From Persicitalea sp964500445 (lineage in GTDB: Bacteria > Bacteroidota > Bacteroidia > Cytophagales > Spirosomataceae), in assembly GCA_964500445.1 (NCBI GenBank), contig CAZCOG010000010.1:78183-142182 (forward strand): a stretch of DNA of 64,000 bases, given 5' to 3'. A model generated the notes under the pieces. It saw nothing but the letters and a program-made list of their open reading frames with translations, was not told the origin of the DNA and did not search any database. Below, one piece after another: positions 17,212 through 26,727 of this stretch. Each line of letters begins with the position of its first letter. The first letter of the stretch is position 1. A program made the position numbers and the translations under genes.

Positions 17212-19603
17212 CTACTCCAACCTGAGATTATCTACAGGATTTGTATTAGCCGCCTTCAACGTTTGCGAGAAGATGGTTGTCAGCCCAAGGACTAACACGA
17301 CTGCCAGGCTGATGACAACTTCAAAAACACCAATGGGCGCATGATAATACTGTGCCTCCTGCAGCATCAACTCCATCAAAAAATAGACACTCGGAATGGT
17401 GACGATAGCAGCGATTGCCAGCAGCAGAATAAAGTCTCGGGATAACAGGTACACCAAACTTCTGGAAGAAGCACCCATCACTTTCCGGATGCTCACTTCT
17501 TTGACCCGGTTTTTGACCGTGAACACGACCGTGCCCAATAGCCCCAGGCACGCGATGGTGATGGCCAGCAGCCCCATGAATCCCCACATCTTCACGATGC
17601 TGTTATAAAACGAATAGGCATCACGGATCTGGTCGGACAGGAATTCAGCTTTCAACTTGTCGCCCTTTCCGACAGGTTTCCAGACTTCTTCCATTTCTAC
17701 AAATGCCTGGCGCTCGTTGGTGGATAGAAGCTGAAAATTCGCGTAGTTGAAATTCTCGGGCGTATATTCGAAGAAAAAGTTGCCAATGGGAGATTGCAGG
17801 CTTGCGTAATGGAAATCTTTCAAGATGCCCACCACCCACCACTTTCACTTCTCTTCTATCAGGCAGGATGAGGGTCTGATCGATGGCTCCGGAAGGAGCA
17901 TTTGGACTCAGATTGTTCGCAAATACTTCATTGATGATGATCCAACGCGCGTTTTGGCTGGCGTTGTTGGTAAAGTTCCTGCCCAGAACCAGACGCAGCC
18001 CCATGTTGGTTATAAAGTTTTCATCGATGGCCATCTTGCTTGCGGCTATGGAATCTGAATGGGCCAGCCGCTTCACATACAGCCCCGGTGCGTTTCCGGC
18101 TCCCAGGGGATGCGACGACATAGAGACCGATGAAACGAAAGAAAGTTTTCCGAATTCATTTTTGACCAATTGCGGATTCGCCTGTTGCAGGTCAACATTG
18201 AGTATGTTCTCCTGATCAAATCCGAAATCATAATGAATGGAGTATTTATACTGCTGTGCCATGACCACCATAGCCATGATAAAACCTAGCGACAGAATAA
18301 ATTGGGAAATGATCACGACTTTGCGCAGAGAGAACCAACCTCCCGTTTTTGTTGGCAATTCCTTGCCTTTCAGCGCCAGAGTGGGGCCGGTTTTTGAAAA
18401 ATGGAGCGCGGGAACAATGCCCGCAGCAAAGCCGACCAGAAGGGCGAAGACTACGAAACCGGCAAATGTCCCCAAAGTAGGATTCAGGTCGACCATATCA
18501 CCTTCGCCGGTAATCGACAGGGTCTCATCGCGAATGACCTCAAAGAAAAAATACGACAGTATTACCGCCAGCAGCATAATGATTGTACTTTCCATTACAA
18601 ACTGCATGAAAATCTGTTTTTTTCGGGCGCCCATTACCTTACGCACGCCGATCTCCTTCATTCGTTTGAGCGACTGTGAGATGGCAAGGCTCACGTAGTT
18701 GCTACACGCGGCGAGGAGTATAATCAGGGGTAAAATTCCCAAGAGCGCCATTTCCTGATAACTCCATTCGTTGCCCATGTCATTGTCGAGCTCAGGTCCG
18801 GGAACGATCTTATCCAGCCGTTGGAGTTCGAACGAAGCCTGAAACTCAGGCTTCGTATATTTTTCTTTTGCAACGCCATCGAGGAACGCCTCAATGGCGG
18901 TAGGACTTAAATTGTCCGAGAGTTGCAGATAAGTGTATGAATTGTAGAAGTTACTCCAATTCTTTTCGTCGTTTGTAAAAGACGCACCATGATGTGATGT
19001 GAGTGTGGCAAATGAGACCAACGCTTCGACCTTCAGGTGCGTGTTTTTCGGCATGTCTTTCAATACACCGGTGACCATCACTTCACCGAATGGCTCGATG
19101 AATACAAGTTCGCCCATCGGGTCCTTTTTCCCAAAGATTCTGGTCGCTGCGCCCTCGGTGATAACCATCGTATTGGGGTTAGCAAGTGAGGTGGCGGGGT
19201 TACCCTGCAAAAGTGGAAAGTTAAACATCGAAAGATACCCGGCATCCACAAAGTACCGGTTTAGAGGCATTTTGCTTTCCCCGTAACCAACATCACGGGA
19301 ATGCGCTCGGTGAATACGAACTACCTTTTCCACATCGGGGAAATTGTCTTTGAGAAGTTGGGCAGCGCCCATAGGCGCGGATGCGAACGATGGATTCTCA
19401 TTCCGATCCTGAACGTGCGTAATCACCCGATATATGTGCTCTTTATTCGGATGGAAGTTATCGAATTGGTAAATGAACACGATCATGGCAACGACCAGCA
19501 GGCTGAGTGACATGCCCAGAGCCAGACCAAAGACATTTAAAGTTATGAAGAAGCTGTTTTTCGAAAGGTTACGCGCGGCGATCTTAAAGTAGTTTTTAAA
19601 CAT
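17212..19603 (-). pseudogene. FtsX/MacB-type ABC permease, frameshifted
   Basis: The 5' part (from 19603) encodes an N-terminal permease half, MFKNYFKIAARNLSKNSFFI, a large periplasmic MacB-type domain, a central FtsX segment (LKRMKEIGVRKVMGARKKQI), and runs in frame to DRREVKVVG. The 3' part (from 17835) resumes with VGILKDFHYASLQSPIGNFF and a second FtsX segment (NRVKEVSIRKVMGASSRSLV). The frame shifts at a 7-base tandem duplication, CCCACCA twice at 17828-17841; one copy gives a continuous VVGILKDFHY. The complete protein would be about 795 residues, like the intact paralogue at 28186. It is the last gene of the ATPase-TolC-permease set. A sequencing error cannot be excluded. Confidence 0.85.
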
Positions 19604-19701
19604 GACGAGTCTTAGATTTTTCTAAACAAACTTTAAGCAGGTAGTTCGCGAATACTTTTCTTCACAAAAGGAAGAGTCCCCTCCAACGGTACGAAAAAGG
19701 A

Positions 19702-21057
19702 TTAGAAAACCGCTTCCCAGCTTCCCTGCCGATAGTACTGCAGAATCTTGCGGTTCATGATGTATTCGTACGTCGCCCGGATGGCATTGGCCTGGGCGTT
19801 AGCCAAGTTGGCTTTGGAAAGCGAATACTCAAAAATCGTGGCCGTGCCGGCGTTCAGGCGGCTTTCTACGGTAGCATAGCTGGCTTCCAGGGCGTCGGCT
19901 TGTTCACGGGCAGCCTGATAGCGGTCCTGGGAGGCGGTTACGTCCAGCAGTGCCTGCTCGATTCCCTGCCGGAGTTGCAGCTTGTTCTGATCCAGTTGAT
20001 TGCGGGCGATACGCTCCTGTACTTTGGCTAGCTCGACGCGCGGACGTGTCTGCCAGCGGCCCATAATCGGTATATACAGATTCAGCCCCAGCGAACCGTT
20101 ACGGGTGGCGTTAAGCTGAGCGAAATAGTCTAATTGCTTATTGGTCGATGCGTAGAAAGCCCCGAAACTGGTGGAAGCACTTAGCGAAGGGTAGTTCCGC
20201 CCCTTGATGGATTTCACCAGATAATTGAAACTCTGCCGACGTAGTTCGGCGGCGCGGATGAAAGGAAAGTTTTTCTGAGTATCCTCAAAAAGCGTTTCGG
20301 CAGATAGCAGGGCGGGTTCGTCGGCACTTACGCTCAAAGGCCTGAACTCGATTTCGGAATCGGGTGGAACATTAAGGAGTTGGAACAAAGTCAGTCGGGC
20401 CATTCTGTAATTATTGAGAGCCGTCACTTCGTTGAATTTATCGTTGCTGAGCTGCGCCCGAATTTCGTACAAGCCATTGGCCCCCACGACACCCGCCTTC
20501 ACCTGCTTTTCTACCCGGTCCACTTGCTCTGAGGATGTGGCGACTTGCTGTTGGGCCGATTCGTGCAAAGCTTTGGTAGCCAGTACTTGTACATAGGCCT
20601 GTACCATGAGCAGCAATTGAGCATCGCGTATGGCAACGCTGTTTTCCAGCAAAGATTCTTTCAGCAGTTTATTCTGCCGGATTTCGTTTTGCACCCTGAA
20701 TCCCTGAAAGATATTTATATCTACCCCCGCACCAACGTAGCTGGAATTATACAGCTGGTCTATGTAGGCATTGGTGAAGCGGTCGATACTCCGGCCCAAA
20801 TTCACGCTTTGACTAACGTTGACCCCAAGCTGCGGCAACTGCTGCGACTTGGCCTGCCGCCACTGCGCCTGCGCCGCCTCGGCCTGCAACTGCCCATCCC
20901 GAAAGGTCAGGTTGTTTTTGGTCAGAAGTTCGGCGCATTCCTGCAGACTGAGCATCTGCTGCGCCGAAAGCGGTAAAGTGAAAAGGCATAAGCTTGCCAT
21001 CAACCACCGCTGTCCCGGACGTTTCAGGATTTGAAAAAGAGTTTTAAAAAAAATCAT
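19702..21057 (-). CDS. TolC family outer-membrane efflux protein
   Basis: A 451-residue protein with a signal peptide (about 1-32, ending LPLSAQQ) and the duplicated outer-membrane efflux protein repeat: LSLQECAELLTKNNLTFRDG and a long coiled-coil tunnel region, then SASTSFGAFYAS and RPRVELAKVQERIARNQL. TolC-type trimers make the outer-membrane channel for tripartite efflux or type I secretion. It lies between the ABC ATPase (21159) and the permease (17212) on the same strand, which points to a MacAB-TolC-like system. Confidence 0.9.
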   Translation of the reverse strand: MIFFKTLFQILKRPGQRWLMASLCLFTLPLSAQQMLSLQECAELLTKNNLTFRDGQLQAEAAQAQWRQAKSQQLPQLGVNVSQSVNLGRSIDRFTNAYIDQLYNSSYVGAGVDINIFQGFRVQNEIRQNKLLKESLLENSVAIRDAQLLLMVQAYVQVLATKALHESAQQQVATSSEQVDRVEKQVKAGVVGANGLYEIRAQLSNDKFNEVTALNNYRMARLTLFQLLNVPPDSEIEFRPLSVSADEPALLSAETLFEDTQKNFPFIRAAELRRQSFNYLVKSIKGRNYPSLSASTSFGAFYASTNKQLDYFAQLNATRNGSLGLNLYIPIMGRWQTRPRVELAKVQERIARNQLDQNKLQLRQGIEQALLDVTASQDRYQAAREQADALEASYATVESRLNAGTATIFEYSLSKANLANAQANAIRATYEYIMNRKILQYYRQGSWEAVF

Positions 21058-21158
21058 GGCTAATAGTTGGATACTGGATTCTGTATTTTGGTTGTGATAC
21101 CTTTCGAAGGTACCTTGGTAGGATCACGAAAAATTCATCATTTATAACTCATCATTGA

Positions 21159-21866
21159 CTAAGCCATCCAACCGTCTTTCAATCGTATTACCCGGTTGCC
21201 GTACTCAGCGTTTTTCTCGGAGTGCGTGACCTGAATGATCGTCACCTTATCTTCCTTGTTCAGTTTTTGGAAAAGCTCCATGATGTCCTCAGCTTGCTCG
21301 GAATGTAGATTTCCGGTAGGTTCATCGGCAAAGATGACCTTGGGCTCGTGGACGATGGATCGCGCCACGCCCACCAGCTGCTGCTGTCCGCCCGATAACT
21401 GACTGGGGAATAAGTCTTTCTTAGCCACCATGTTGAAGCGATCGAGGAGTTCGGCCACGCGGCTCTTACGTTCCGATGAAGACGTCCCTTTATAGAGCAG
21501 TGGCGTTTCTATGTTTTCATATACTGTAAGCTCGTCGATGAGGTGGTACGCCTGGAAGACGAAGCCAATATGGTGGCGGTGGAGTTCGGTACGCTTCTTT
21601 TCGCTCAGACTCTGCACGGGCTCATCGAGGAAGAGGTACTCGCCTTCGGAGGGTTCTTCCAGCAAACCCAAAATGTGCAGCAGGGTAGATTTTCCCGATC
21701 CGGATGGTCCCATGATCGAGACGAACTCGCCCTCTTTTACATCCAGGGAAATATTACGCAGGACATAGACTTTACCGAATCCGGCGGGGTAGTGCTTGGC
21801 AATGTTTTTAAGTTGAATCACTTTTTTAGTCGATAGTGGAGACGGACTAACCCGTACTGTTGACAT
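21159..21866 (-). CDS. ABC transporter ATP-binding protein (MacB/LolD type)
   Basis: A 235-residue ATPase with Walker A GPSGSGKS (about 53-60), Q-loop in the FVFQAYHLIDEL segment, signature LSGGQQQLVGVARSIVHEPK and Walker B VIFADEPTGNLHSEQ. This is the LolD/MacB/FtsE class, which energises FtsX-type permeases working by mechanotransmission. The signature LSGGQQQ is one residue off the usual LSGGQQQR spacing. It is first of a minus-strand set with TolC and the broken permease. Confidence 0.92.
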   Translation of the reverse strand: MSTVRVSPSPLSTKKVIQLKNIAKHYPAGFGKVYVLRNISLDVKEGEFVSIMGPSGSGKSTLLHILGLLEEPSEGEYLFLDEPVQSLSEKKRTELHRHHIGFVFQAYHLIDELTVYENIETPLLYKGTSSSERKSRVAELLDRFNMVAKKDLFPSQLSGGQQQLVGVARSIVHEPKVIFADEPTGNLHSEQAEDIMELFQKLNKEDKVTIIQVTHSEKNAEYGNRVIRLKDGWMA

Positions 21867-21905
21867 TAATTTTTACTTCGGTTTGCTATTACAGCAGAAT
21901 CATTT

Positions 21906-21921
21906 CTTAATCCCTGTGCCA
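21906..21921 (-). promoter_or_regulatory. possible sigma-54 promoter of ABC/TolC locus
   Basis: On the minus strand, TGGCACAGGGATTAAG. The -24 half TGGCAC-purine fits the sigma-54 consensus TGGCAYR-N4-TTGCW perfectly, but the -12 half is TTAA instead of TTGC. It lies 40 bases upstream of the ATPase start. A perfect AGTATATT/AATATACT dyad upstream (21956-21975) could bind an activator. Confidence 0.4.
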
Positions 21922-21978
21922 AATAGCATACCATGAAATATGCCTTTTGATAATCAGTATATTAGAAAATATACTCAC

Positions 21979-22021
21979 AAAAAAATGTCCGAAATCGCAC
22001 AGTAGTTGTGCGGTTTCGGAC
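21979..22021 (-). terminator. rho-independent terminator of the repeat protein gene
   Basis: The 14-base arms 21987-22000 (gtccgaaatcgcac) and 22008-22021 (gtgcggtttcggac) pair with one G-U, around a 7-base loop. On the minus strand they are followed by seven T residues (21979-21985). It ends transcripts of the gene at 22065. Confidence 0.85.
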
Positions 22022-22033
22022 GGTCATCACCGA

Positions 22034-22053
22034 ACGCAGAACGCGTTCTGCGT
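22034..22053. repeat. 20-bp perfect palindrome
   Basis: The sequence acgcagaacg/cgttctgcgt is a perfect dyad without a loop, lying between the terminator and the stop of the repeat protein gene. It could be a protein-binding site or part of the 3' mRNA structure. Confidence 0.5.
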
Positions 22054-22064
22054 CAAAAATTGGA

Positions 22065-22835
22065 TTACATGTTATAACGCCCTTTGGTATACTTAAAATC
22101 AGGACGGCTGCGGAAATCGGCGTTAGAGAAATCGCCCAGGCGCTTGAAATCGGCATATTTAAAATCGGCCGACCCGTCAAAGCGCGTTTTGGTAAATTTC
22201 ACCCCATTCCCAAACTCCGCATACTTAAAGTCGGCGTTGTCGCTGATGCGGGCATCGGTGAAGTAGGCTACACTCCGGAAATCGGCGTATTTGAAGTTGG
22301 CATTGTCATTGAAATCCGTCCCTTCGAAACGGGCGTCCTCCCGAAAATTGGCGTACTTAAAGTTGGCTTCGTAACGAAACTTGTTATCGTTAAAGACCGC
22401 AATCTCATCAAAATCAGAGTACTTGAACTCTGTCTTACCCTCGAAAGTACAATTTTCGAAGATTACCTTCTCCTTGAAATCGGCGGTATACAGAGTCTGG
22501 TCACTGCCCCAATTCCAGCGTTGCTTACCCTCTTTGTCAACCGTTTTGTAGGCAATCACATCGCCTTTGAACGTGCAGTTTCGGAAGGTAAGCGGTACTT
22601 CGACGCGACTTTTGTACTCATCGTTGGCCATCCTGGAACTCTTCACCCGCTGCTGATTGGCGAGTTCGGTAAAATCAAGGGTACCCCGAATCACGGCATC
22701 CCGGACATCAATCTGCCGTTTGTCGTCAATTTTTCGCAAAATGTCATTGGCATCGATCGACTTTTGAGCTCGTACCGAGAAAGCGAAAGCCAGGATGAAG
22801 GCGATTGAGAGAAAGGAAATACGAGTACTTTTCAT
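22065..22835 (-). CDS. exported 22-residue-repeat protein (pentapeptide-like)
   Basis: The 256-residue product has a signal peptide (about 1-23, ending FAFSVRAQ). From about residue 138 to the end it has five repeats of 22 residues, each starting FKY (FKYSDF, FKYANF, FKYADF, FKYAEF, FKYADF), with aromatic residues mainly at positions 1, 6, 12 and 17. This is like a pentapeptide-repeat right-handed beta-helix, but with 5/6/5/6 spacing rather than a strict five. The N-terminal part includes LRKIDDKRQIDVRDAVIRGT. Probably a periplasmic or surface solenoid of unknown partner. It precedes the ABC locus on the same strand. Confidence 0.8.
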   Translation of the reverse strand: MKSTRISFLSIAFILAFAFSVRAQKSIDANDILRKIDDKRQIDVRDAVIRGTLDFTELANQQRVKSSRMANDEYKSRVEVPLTFRNCTFKGDVIAYKTVDKEGKQRWNWGSDQTLYTADFKEKVIFENCTFEGKTEFKYSDFDEIAVFNDNKFRYEANFKYANFREDARFEGTDFNDNANFKYADFRSVAYFTDARISDNADFKYAEFGNGVKFTKTRFDGSADFKYADFKRLGDFSNADFRSRPDFKYTKGRYNM

Positions 22836-22929
22836 GACTAAAATAGTTTAGGTTTTCGATTCATTATACCCCATTGATGAACGAATCGAACGAAAAGTTG
22901 CGTGGCATTCCCAAAGTTTTACAAAAAAA

Positions 22930-23301
22930 CTATTTGAGTCGACTTATTTCCAGCACCTCCACTTCGTCTACATCAGGCATGCTCCCGAAGCCGCAGGTAA
23001 TTTTGCGTTGCGTTCCCGTCGAACGATATTTTAGGTCAACGTCGATGAAAGAGTAGGCATCTTCGGTGCCATATTTTGGCACGGCGGTCTTTACCAGCGG
23101 CTCCGTTGCCAGCGTGGGCACCACCGTTTTGATGTCGGAGGAATCAGCGTTGGCAATCTCAAAGTGCCACTCGCAGCCATCCACGGCCAGGTTGTTGACA
23201 ATGCGGGCGCGGGTTTCAACTACCTCACTGTTGATGTCGTTGTCGGATTTGTTGCAGCTCACCCAAAAGAACAGGGTTGCCAGGATCAATACATTTTTCA
23301 T
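22930..23301 (-). CDS. hypothetical lipoprotein
   Basis: A 123-residue protein with a lipoprotein signal peptide (MKNVLILATLFFWVSC, modified cysteine at about residue 16) and a small domain with DGCEWHFEI and KITCGFGSMPDVDEVEVLEI, holding two cysteines that could form a disulfide. I do not recognise a family. It lies between the repeat protein and the GH1 gene on the same strand. Confidence 0.7.
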   Translation of the reverse strand: MKNVLILATLFFWVSCNKSDNDINSEVVETRARIVNNLAVDGCEWHFEIANADSSDIKTVVPTLATEPLVKTAVPKYGTEDAYSFIDVDLKYRSTGTQRKITCGFGSMPDVDEVEVLEISRLK

Positions 23302-23368
23302 GGTTGTGTTTTTTTATTTTTTCTTCCGAAGACCCCTACACAAGCCAATTGGTTGGAATGAATGTGCC

Positions 23369-24763
23369 TTATATTCGCAAAAAATCTGTAAACCACTTTC
23401 CTGAGTACTTTACTGTTCTTTTTTGCGTAGCATAATCCACATGTACCAAACCAAAACGGGCGTCGTAGCCCTCGGCCCATTCGAAATTGTCCAGTAGCGA
23501 CCACACAAAGTAGCCATTGACCTTCACACCTTCTCGCTTGGCTCTGAGGAGATTCTGTAGATAAGCTCTAAAAAAATCGCGCCTCTGCGGGTCATGGACC
23601 GCGCCATCCTGAATCTGATCGGGGAAAGCAGCGCCATTTTCGGATACAATGATTTCTTTGATACCCTCATATTCTCCGAACTGTTTGAGAATATCGTACA
23701 TGCCTTCGGGAGCAATTTCCCAGCCCATTGCGGTGCGGGGCGCATCCACTTTCACTTCGTCGGCCCAAAGTACCGGCCGCCAGAATGAGTGCTTCACCAC
23801 AATGCGGAAGTAATTCTGCAAACCCACAAAATCGAAATCAAAGCGAAGCTTTTCTTCGTCGCCGGGATGCATATATCTTTTTATTTTTTGCAAAAAAGGA
23901 AAGGCGTCGGTTGGGTAACCAAGTCCCAAACTTGGTTCGATAAAAAGGCGATTCATCAACGCATCGATGCGCCTGGCCGCCCGAATGTCACGGGCAGACG
24001 AAGTGTAAGGCTCAACGGCTGAGCAGGAAAAGGTAGTTCCGACAAAAGCATCCGGCACGTTTTGCCGCACTATTCGCCCGCCTTCGGCCTGGCAAAGAGC
24101 CAGGTGATGCACCACGGGCAGGAAATTGTGCAGTCCTTTCAGCCCCGGCGCGTGCTGCCCGGTGGTATATCCCAGTGCAGCCACGGCCATCGGTTCATTC
24201 AGGATTAACCAGTTTTTAACTTTATGGCCATATTCACGGGTGCAGAGATCGGCGTAGTCAGCAAACCAAGTGACGATGTCGCGGTTTTTCCAACCGCCCT
24301 TATCTTGCAAAGCCTGCGGCAAATCCCAGTGGTAGAGTGTAATCCAGGGCACGATACCCAATGAAAGACACTTGTCTATTATGCGGTGATAAAAATCTAC
24401 GCCTTCCTGATTGACTTTCCCCGTCTCTTCCGGCAGTAACCGCGACCAGGAAATGGAAAAGCGGTAGGCACCGAAGCCCAGGGCAGGCACAAGTTCCAGA
24501 TCCTCCTCGTAGCGATAATAATGCTCACAGGCCTGTTCGGCGTGGTGGGCATTTTTTATCTTACCGGGTCGCTTTACAAAAGAATCCCAAATAGACGCGC
24601 CGCGTCCGTGCGTGGTAGTTGCTCCTTCGATCTGGTAAGCCGCCGTGGCCGTGCCCCAGTGAAAACCAGGTCCGAAATCTTCTTTCGTAAATGGGTTACT
24701 AAATCGCTCAATTGAAGGAGATAGAATCTCTGATGATTCGGCAGAGACGTCGAAGGATTTCAA
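23369..24763 (-). CDS. GH1 family beta-glucosidase
   Basis: A 464-residue glycoside hydrolase family 1 enzyme, a retaining beta-glycosidase acting on cellobiose-like or other beta-glucosides. Signatures: FHWGTATAAYQIEGA at the N-terminus, the acid/base in LILNEPMA (E190) and the nucleophile in IVSENGAAF (E375), with YHWDLPQAL and SWSRLLPE. There is no signal peptide, so it is probably cytoplasmic. It is divergent from the first sulfatase, with about 290 bases between them. Confidence 0.93.
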   Translation of the reverse strand: MKSFDVSAESSEILSPSIERFSNPFTKEDFGPGFHWGTATAAYQIEGATTTHGRGASIWDSFVKRPGKIKNAHHAEQACEHYYRYEEDLELVPALGFGAYRFSISWSRLLPEETGKVNQEGVDFYHRIIDKCLSLGIVPWITLYHWDLPQALQDKGGWKNRDIVTWFADYADLCTREYGHKVKNWLILNEPMAVAALGYTTGQHAPGLKGLHNFLPVVHHLALCQAEGGRIVRQNVPDAFVGTTFSCSAVEPYTSSARDIRAARRIDALMNRLFIEPSLGLGYPTDAFPFLQKIKRYMHPGDEEKLRFDFDFVGLQNYFRIVVKHSFWRPVLWADEVKVDAPRTAMGWEIAPEGMYDILKQFGEYEGIKEIIVSENGAAFPDQIQDGAVHDPQRRDFFRAYLQNLLRAKREGVKVNGYFVWSLLDNFEWAEGYDARFGLVHVDYATQKRTVKYSGKWFTDFLRI

Positions 24764-25056
24764 ATCAGTAGTTTGTTTTTGGGACCATAAATCAGCGCAC
24801 GGAAATCAAAAACGTATTCCGGCAATGAAAGATTTCGCTGAACTTAACAATTTAGTAACATTGGAGAAAACTTAATATTGGAAAATTTCAACCCGCTGGA
24901 TTAAGCTTCAAAACTCATTCAGCTATTAGATTATGGTCAGGAAGCGCTTTATTGAATCTCGATGTCATGATTTGCCAAACATGCTGATCAGGTAAAAAAA
25001 ATCCGAAAACGGGCCTTTGGCAAGTACTTATTTCGAATACGATTAGCAAACATACT
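24764..25056. other. intergenic region between divergent GH1 and sulfatase genes
   Basis: This 293-base AT-rich stretch must hold the promoters of both divergent genes. I see no gene and no convincing hairpin. TTAACAATTTAGTAACATTGG around 24843 is repetitive but not a recognised site. Confidence 0.5.
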
Positions 25057-26700
25057 ATGGGTAAACTGTTTAAAGTGGGCGTAGCAGTCATATTGGTTGG
25101 GGGCAGTTTGCTCAGCTTCGTTGCAGGTTCAAAGACTTCGGCTGATCAAAAACCCAATATTATTGTCATTTTAGCCGATGACATGGGTTATTCGGATCTG
25201 GGCTGTTATGGCGGAGAGATAAAAACTCCCAATCTGGACAAGCTTGCTACAACCGGCCTTAGGTTCAGAAATGCCTACAACAGCGCGCGCTGCTGCCCTA
25301 CCCGCGCCAGCATGCTCACAGGCCAGTATCAGCACAAAGTAGGACTCGACCGCAACGGCAAGAGTCTGAATCGCAGCGGTGTGACCATCGCCGAAGCCCT
25401 AAAACCCGCCGGTTACCAAACGGGTATGGTAGGTAAGTGGCATTTGTCCGAAGCGGTGCCGTTGAAAGACAAGGAAAAGCACCTCGACTGGCTGAATCAC
25501 CAGTACGACCCCGGCATTCCGTTCGCCGAACTAAGTACTTATCCTATCAATCGGGGTTTTGAAAAGTACTACGGCATTATCTGGGGTGTTGTCGATTACT
25601 TCGATCCGTTTTCACTGGTGGATGGCGACAAGCCCGTCCAGAACGTTGCGAAGGATTATTACATCACCGATGATTTTAGCAATAAAGCGTCGGAGTACAT
25701 CCAGGATTTCTCCAGAAAAGAAGATCCATTTTTCCTGTACTTAGCCTACACCTCTCCCCACTGGCCTATTCAGGCTCCCGAAGAGGAAATTCAAAAATAC
25801 GCCAACACCTACAAGGATGGCTGGGATGTTTTGCAGAAAACGCGCCGCGAACGTCAAATAAAAATGGGACTGCTAACGGCTGCCGACAACCCGCTTTCGC
25901 CCATCGAAGGCCGGAAATGGGCCGAACTCTCAGCGGAGGAAAAAGAATTCAATGCAAGAAAAATGGCCACCCACGCTGCAATAGTGACCCGCATGGATAA
26001 GGGAATCGGCCAGGTACTGAAAACGCTGGAAGAAACCGGCGAGTTGGACAACACACTTATCATATTCATGTCAGATAACGGTGCCTCGCCCGAAATACCA
26101 CGCGTGCCAGGCTACGACCGCCCTTCCGAAACCCGCCAAGGGCAAAAACTACTGTATGCCGACGCGATTCCTGTGGATGCCCTGGGAAAAGAAATTTCTT
26201 ACACAGGCATCGGGCCAGAATGGGCAAATGCCATCAACTCCCCATTCAGACTGTGGAAGGCGGAATCGGTCGGCGGTGGCGTTCGGACATCCATGATCGT
26301 AAACTGGAAAGGATTGAAAACAAAAAAAGGTAGTACTACTGACGAACTAACCCACGTGATGGACGTACTACCTACCATTCTGGAACTGACCGGAACACCT
26401 TACCCCAAAGAATACCAGGGTCATAAAATCAATGAGGTGGATGGAAAAAGTCTGGTACCGATTTTCAAGAATAAAAAACGTCCCGGCTACGCGCAGCTTT
26501 TCTTTGAACACGAAGGCGGACGCGCCCTGATCGAGGGCGACTGGAAACTGGTTGCCCCCAAGAAACACGACTGGGAACTATTCAACATAAAGGCCGACCG
26601 TACCGAGTCGAATGATTTGATGGATAAGAACCCTACCAAAGGCCGTGATATGCTCCAAAAGTACCAGGCGTGGAGTAAAAAAATGGGAATTTCTGAATAA
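25057..26700 (+). CDS. secreted sulfatase (arylsulfatase family)
   Basis: A 547-residue formylglycine-dependent sulfatase. A signal peptide (about 1-27) is followed by PNIIVILADDMGYSDLGCYG, with metal-binding aspartates. The active-site motif is CCPTRASMLTG, so C79 would be oxidised to formylglycine. GKWHLS and FMSDNGASPE complete the core. It cleaves sulfate esters, probably on polysaccharides or aryl compounds. It is 27 bases upstream of a second sulfatase on the same strand. No sulfatase-maturing enzyme is in the window. Confidence 0.92.
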   Translation: MGKLFKVGVAVILVGGSLLSFVAGSKTSADQKPNIIVILADDMGYSDLGCYGGEIKTPNLDKLATTGLRFRNAYNSARCCPTRASMLTGQYQHKVGLDRNGKSLNRSGVTIAEALKPAGYQTGMVGKWHLSEAVPLKDKEKHLDWLNHQYDPGIPFAELSTYPINRGFEKYYGIIWGVVDYFDPFSLVDGDKPVQNVAKDYYITDDFSNKASEYIQDFSRKEDPFFLYLAYTSPHWPIQAPEEEIQKYANTYKDGWDVLQKTRRERQIKMGLLTAADNPLSPIEGRKWAELSAEEKEFNARKMATHAAIVTRMDKGIGQVLKTLEETGELDNTLIIFMSDNGASPEIPRVPGYDRPSETRQGQKLLYADAIPVDALGKEISYTGIGPEWANAINSPFRLWKAESVGGGVRTSMIVNWKGLKTKKGSTTDELTHVMDVLPTILELTGTPYPKEYQGHKINEVDGKSLVPIFKNKKRPGYAQLFFEHEGGRALIEGDWKLVAPKKHDWELFNIKADRTESNDLMDKNPTKGRDMLQKYQAWSKKMGISE

Positions 26701-26727
26701 TGAGTGATTGAAGTAAACCAATGAATT

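Noticed and set aside
22008..22808. 266-codon frame antisense to the repeat protein, with repeated IGVFEVGIV-like segments
   Set aside because: It is a mirror of the FKYADF repeats on the other strand. The minus-strand frame has the signal peptide and a terminator.
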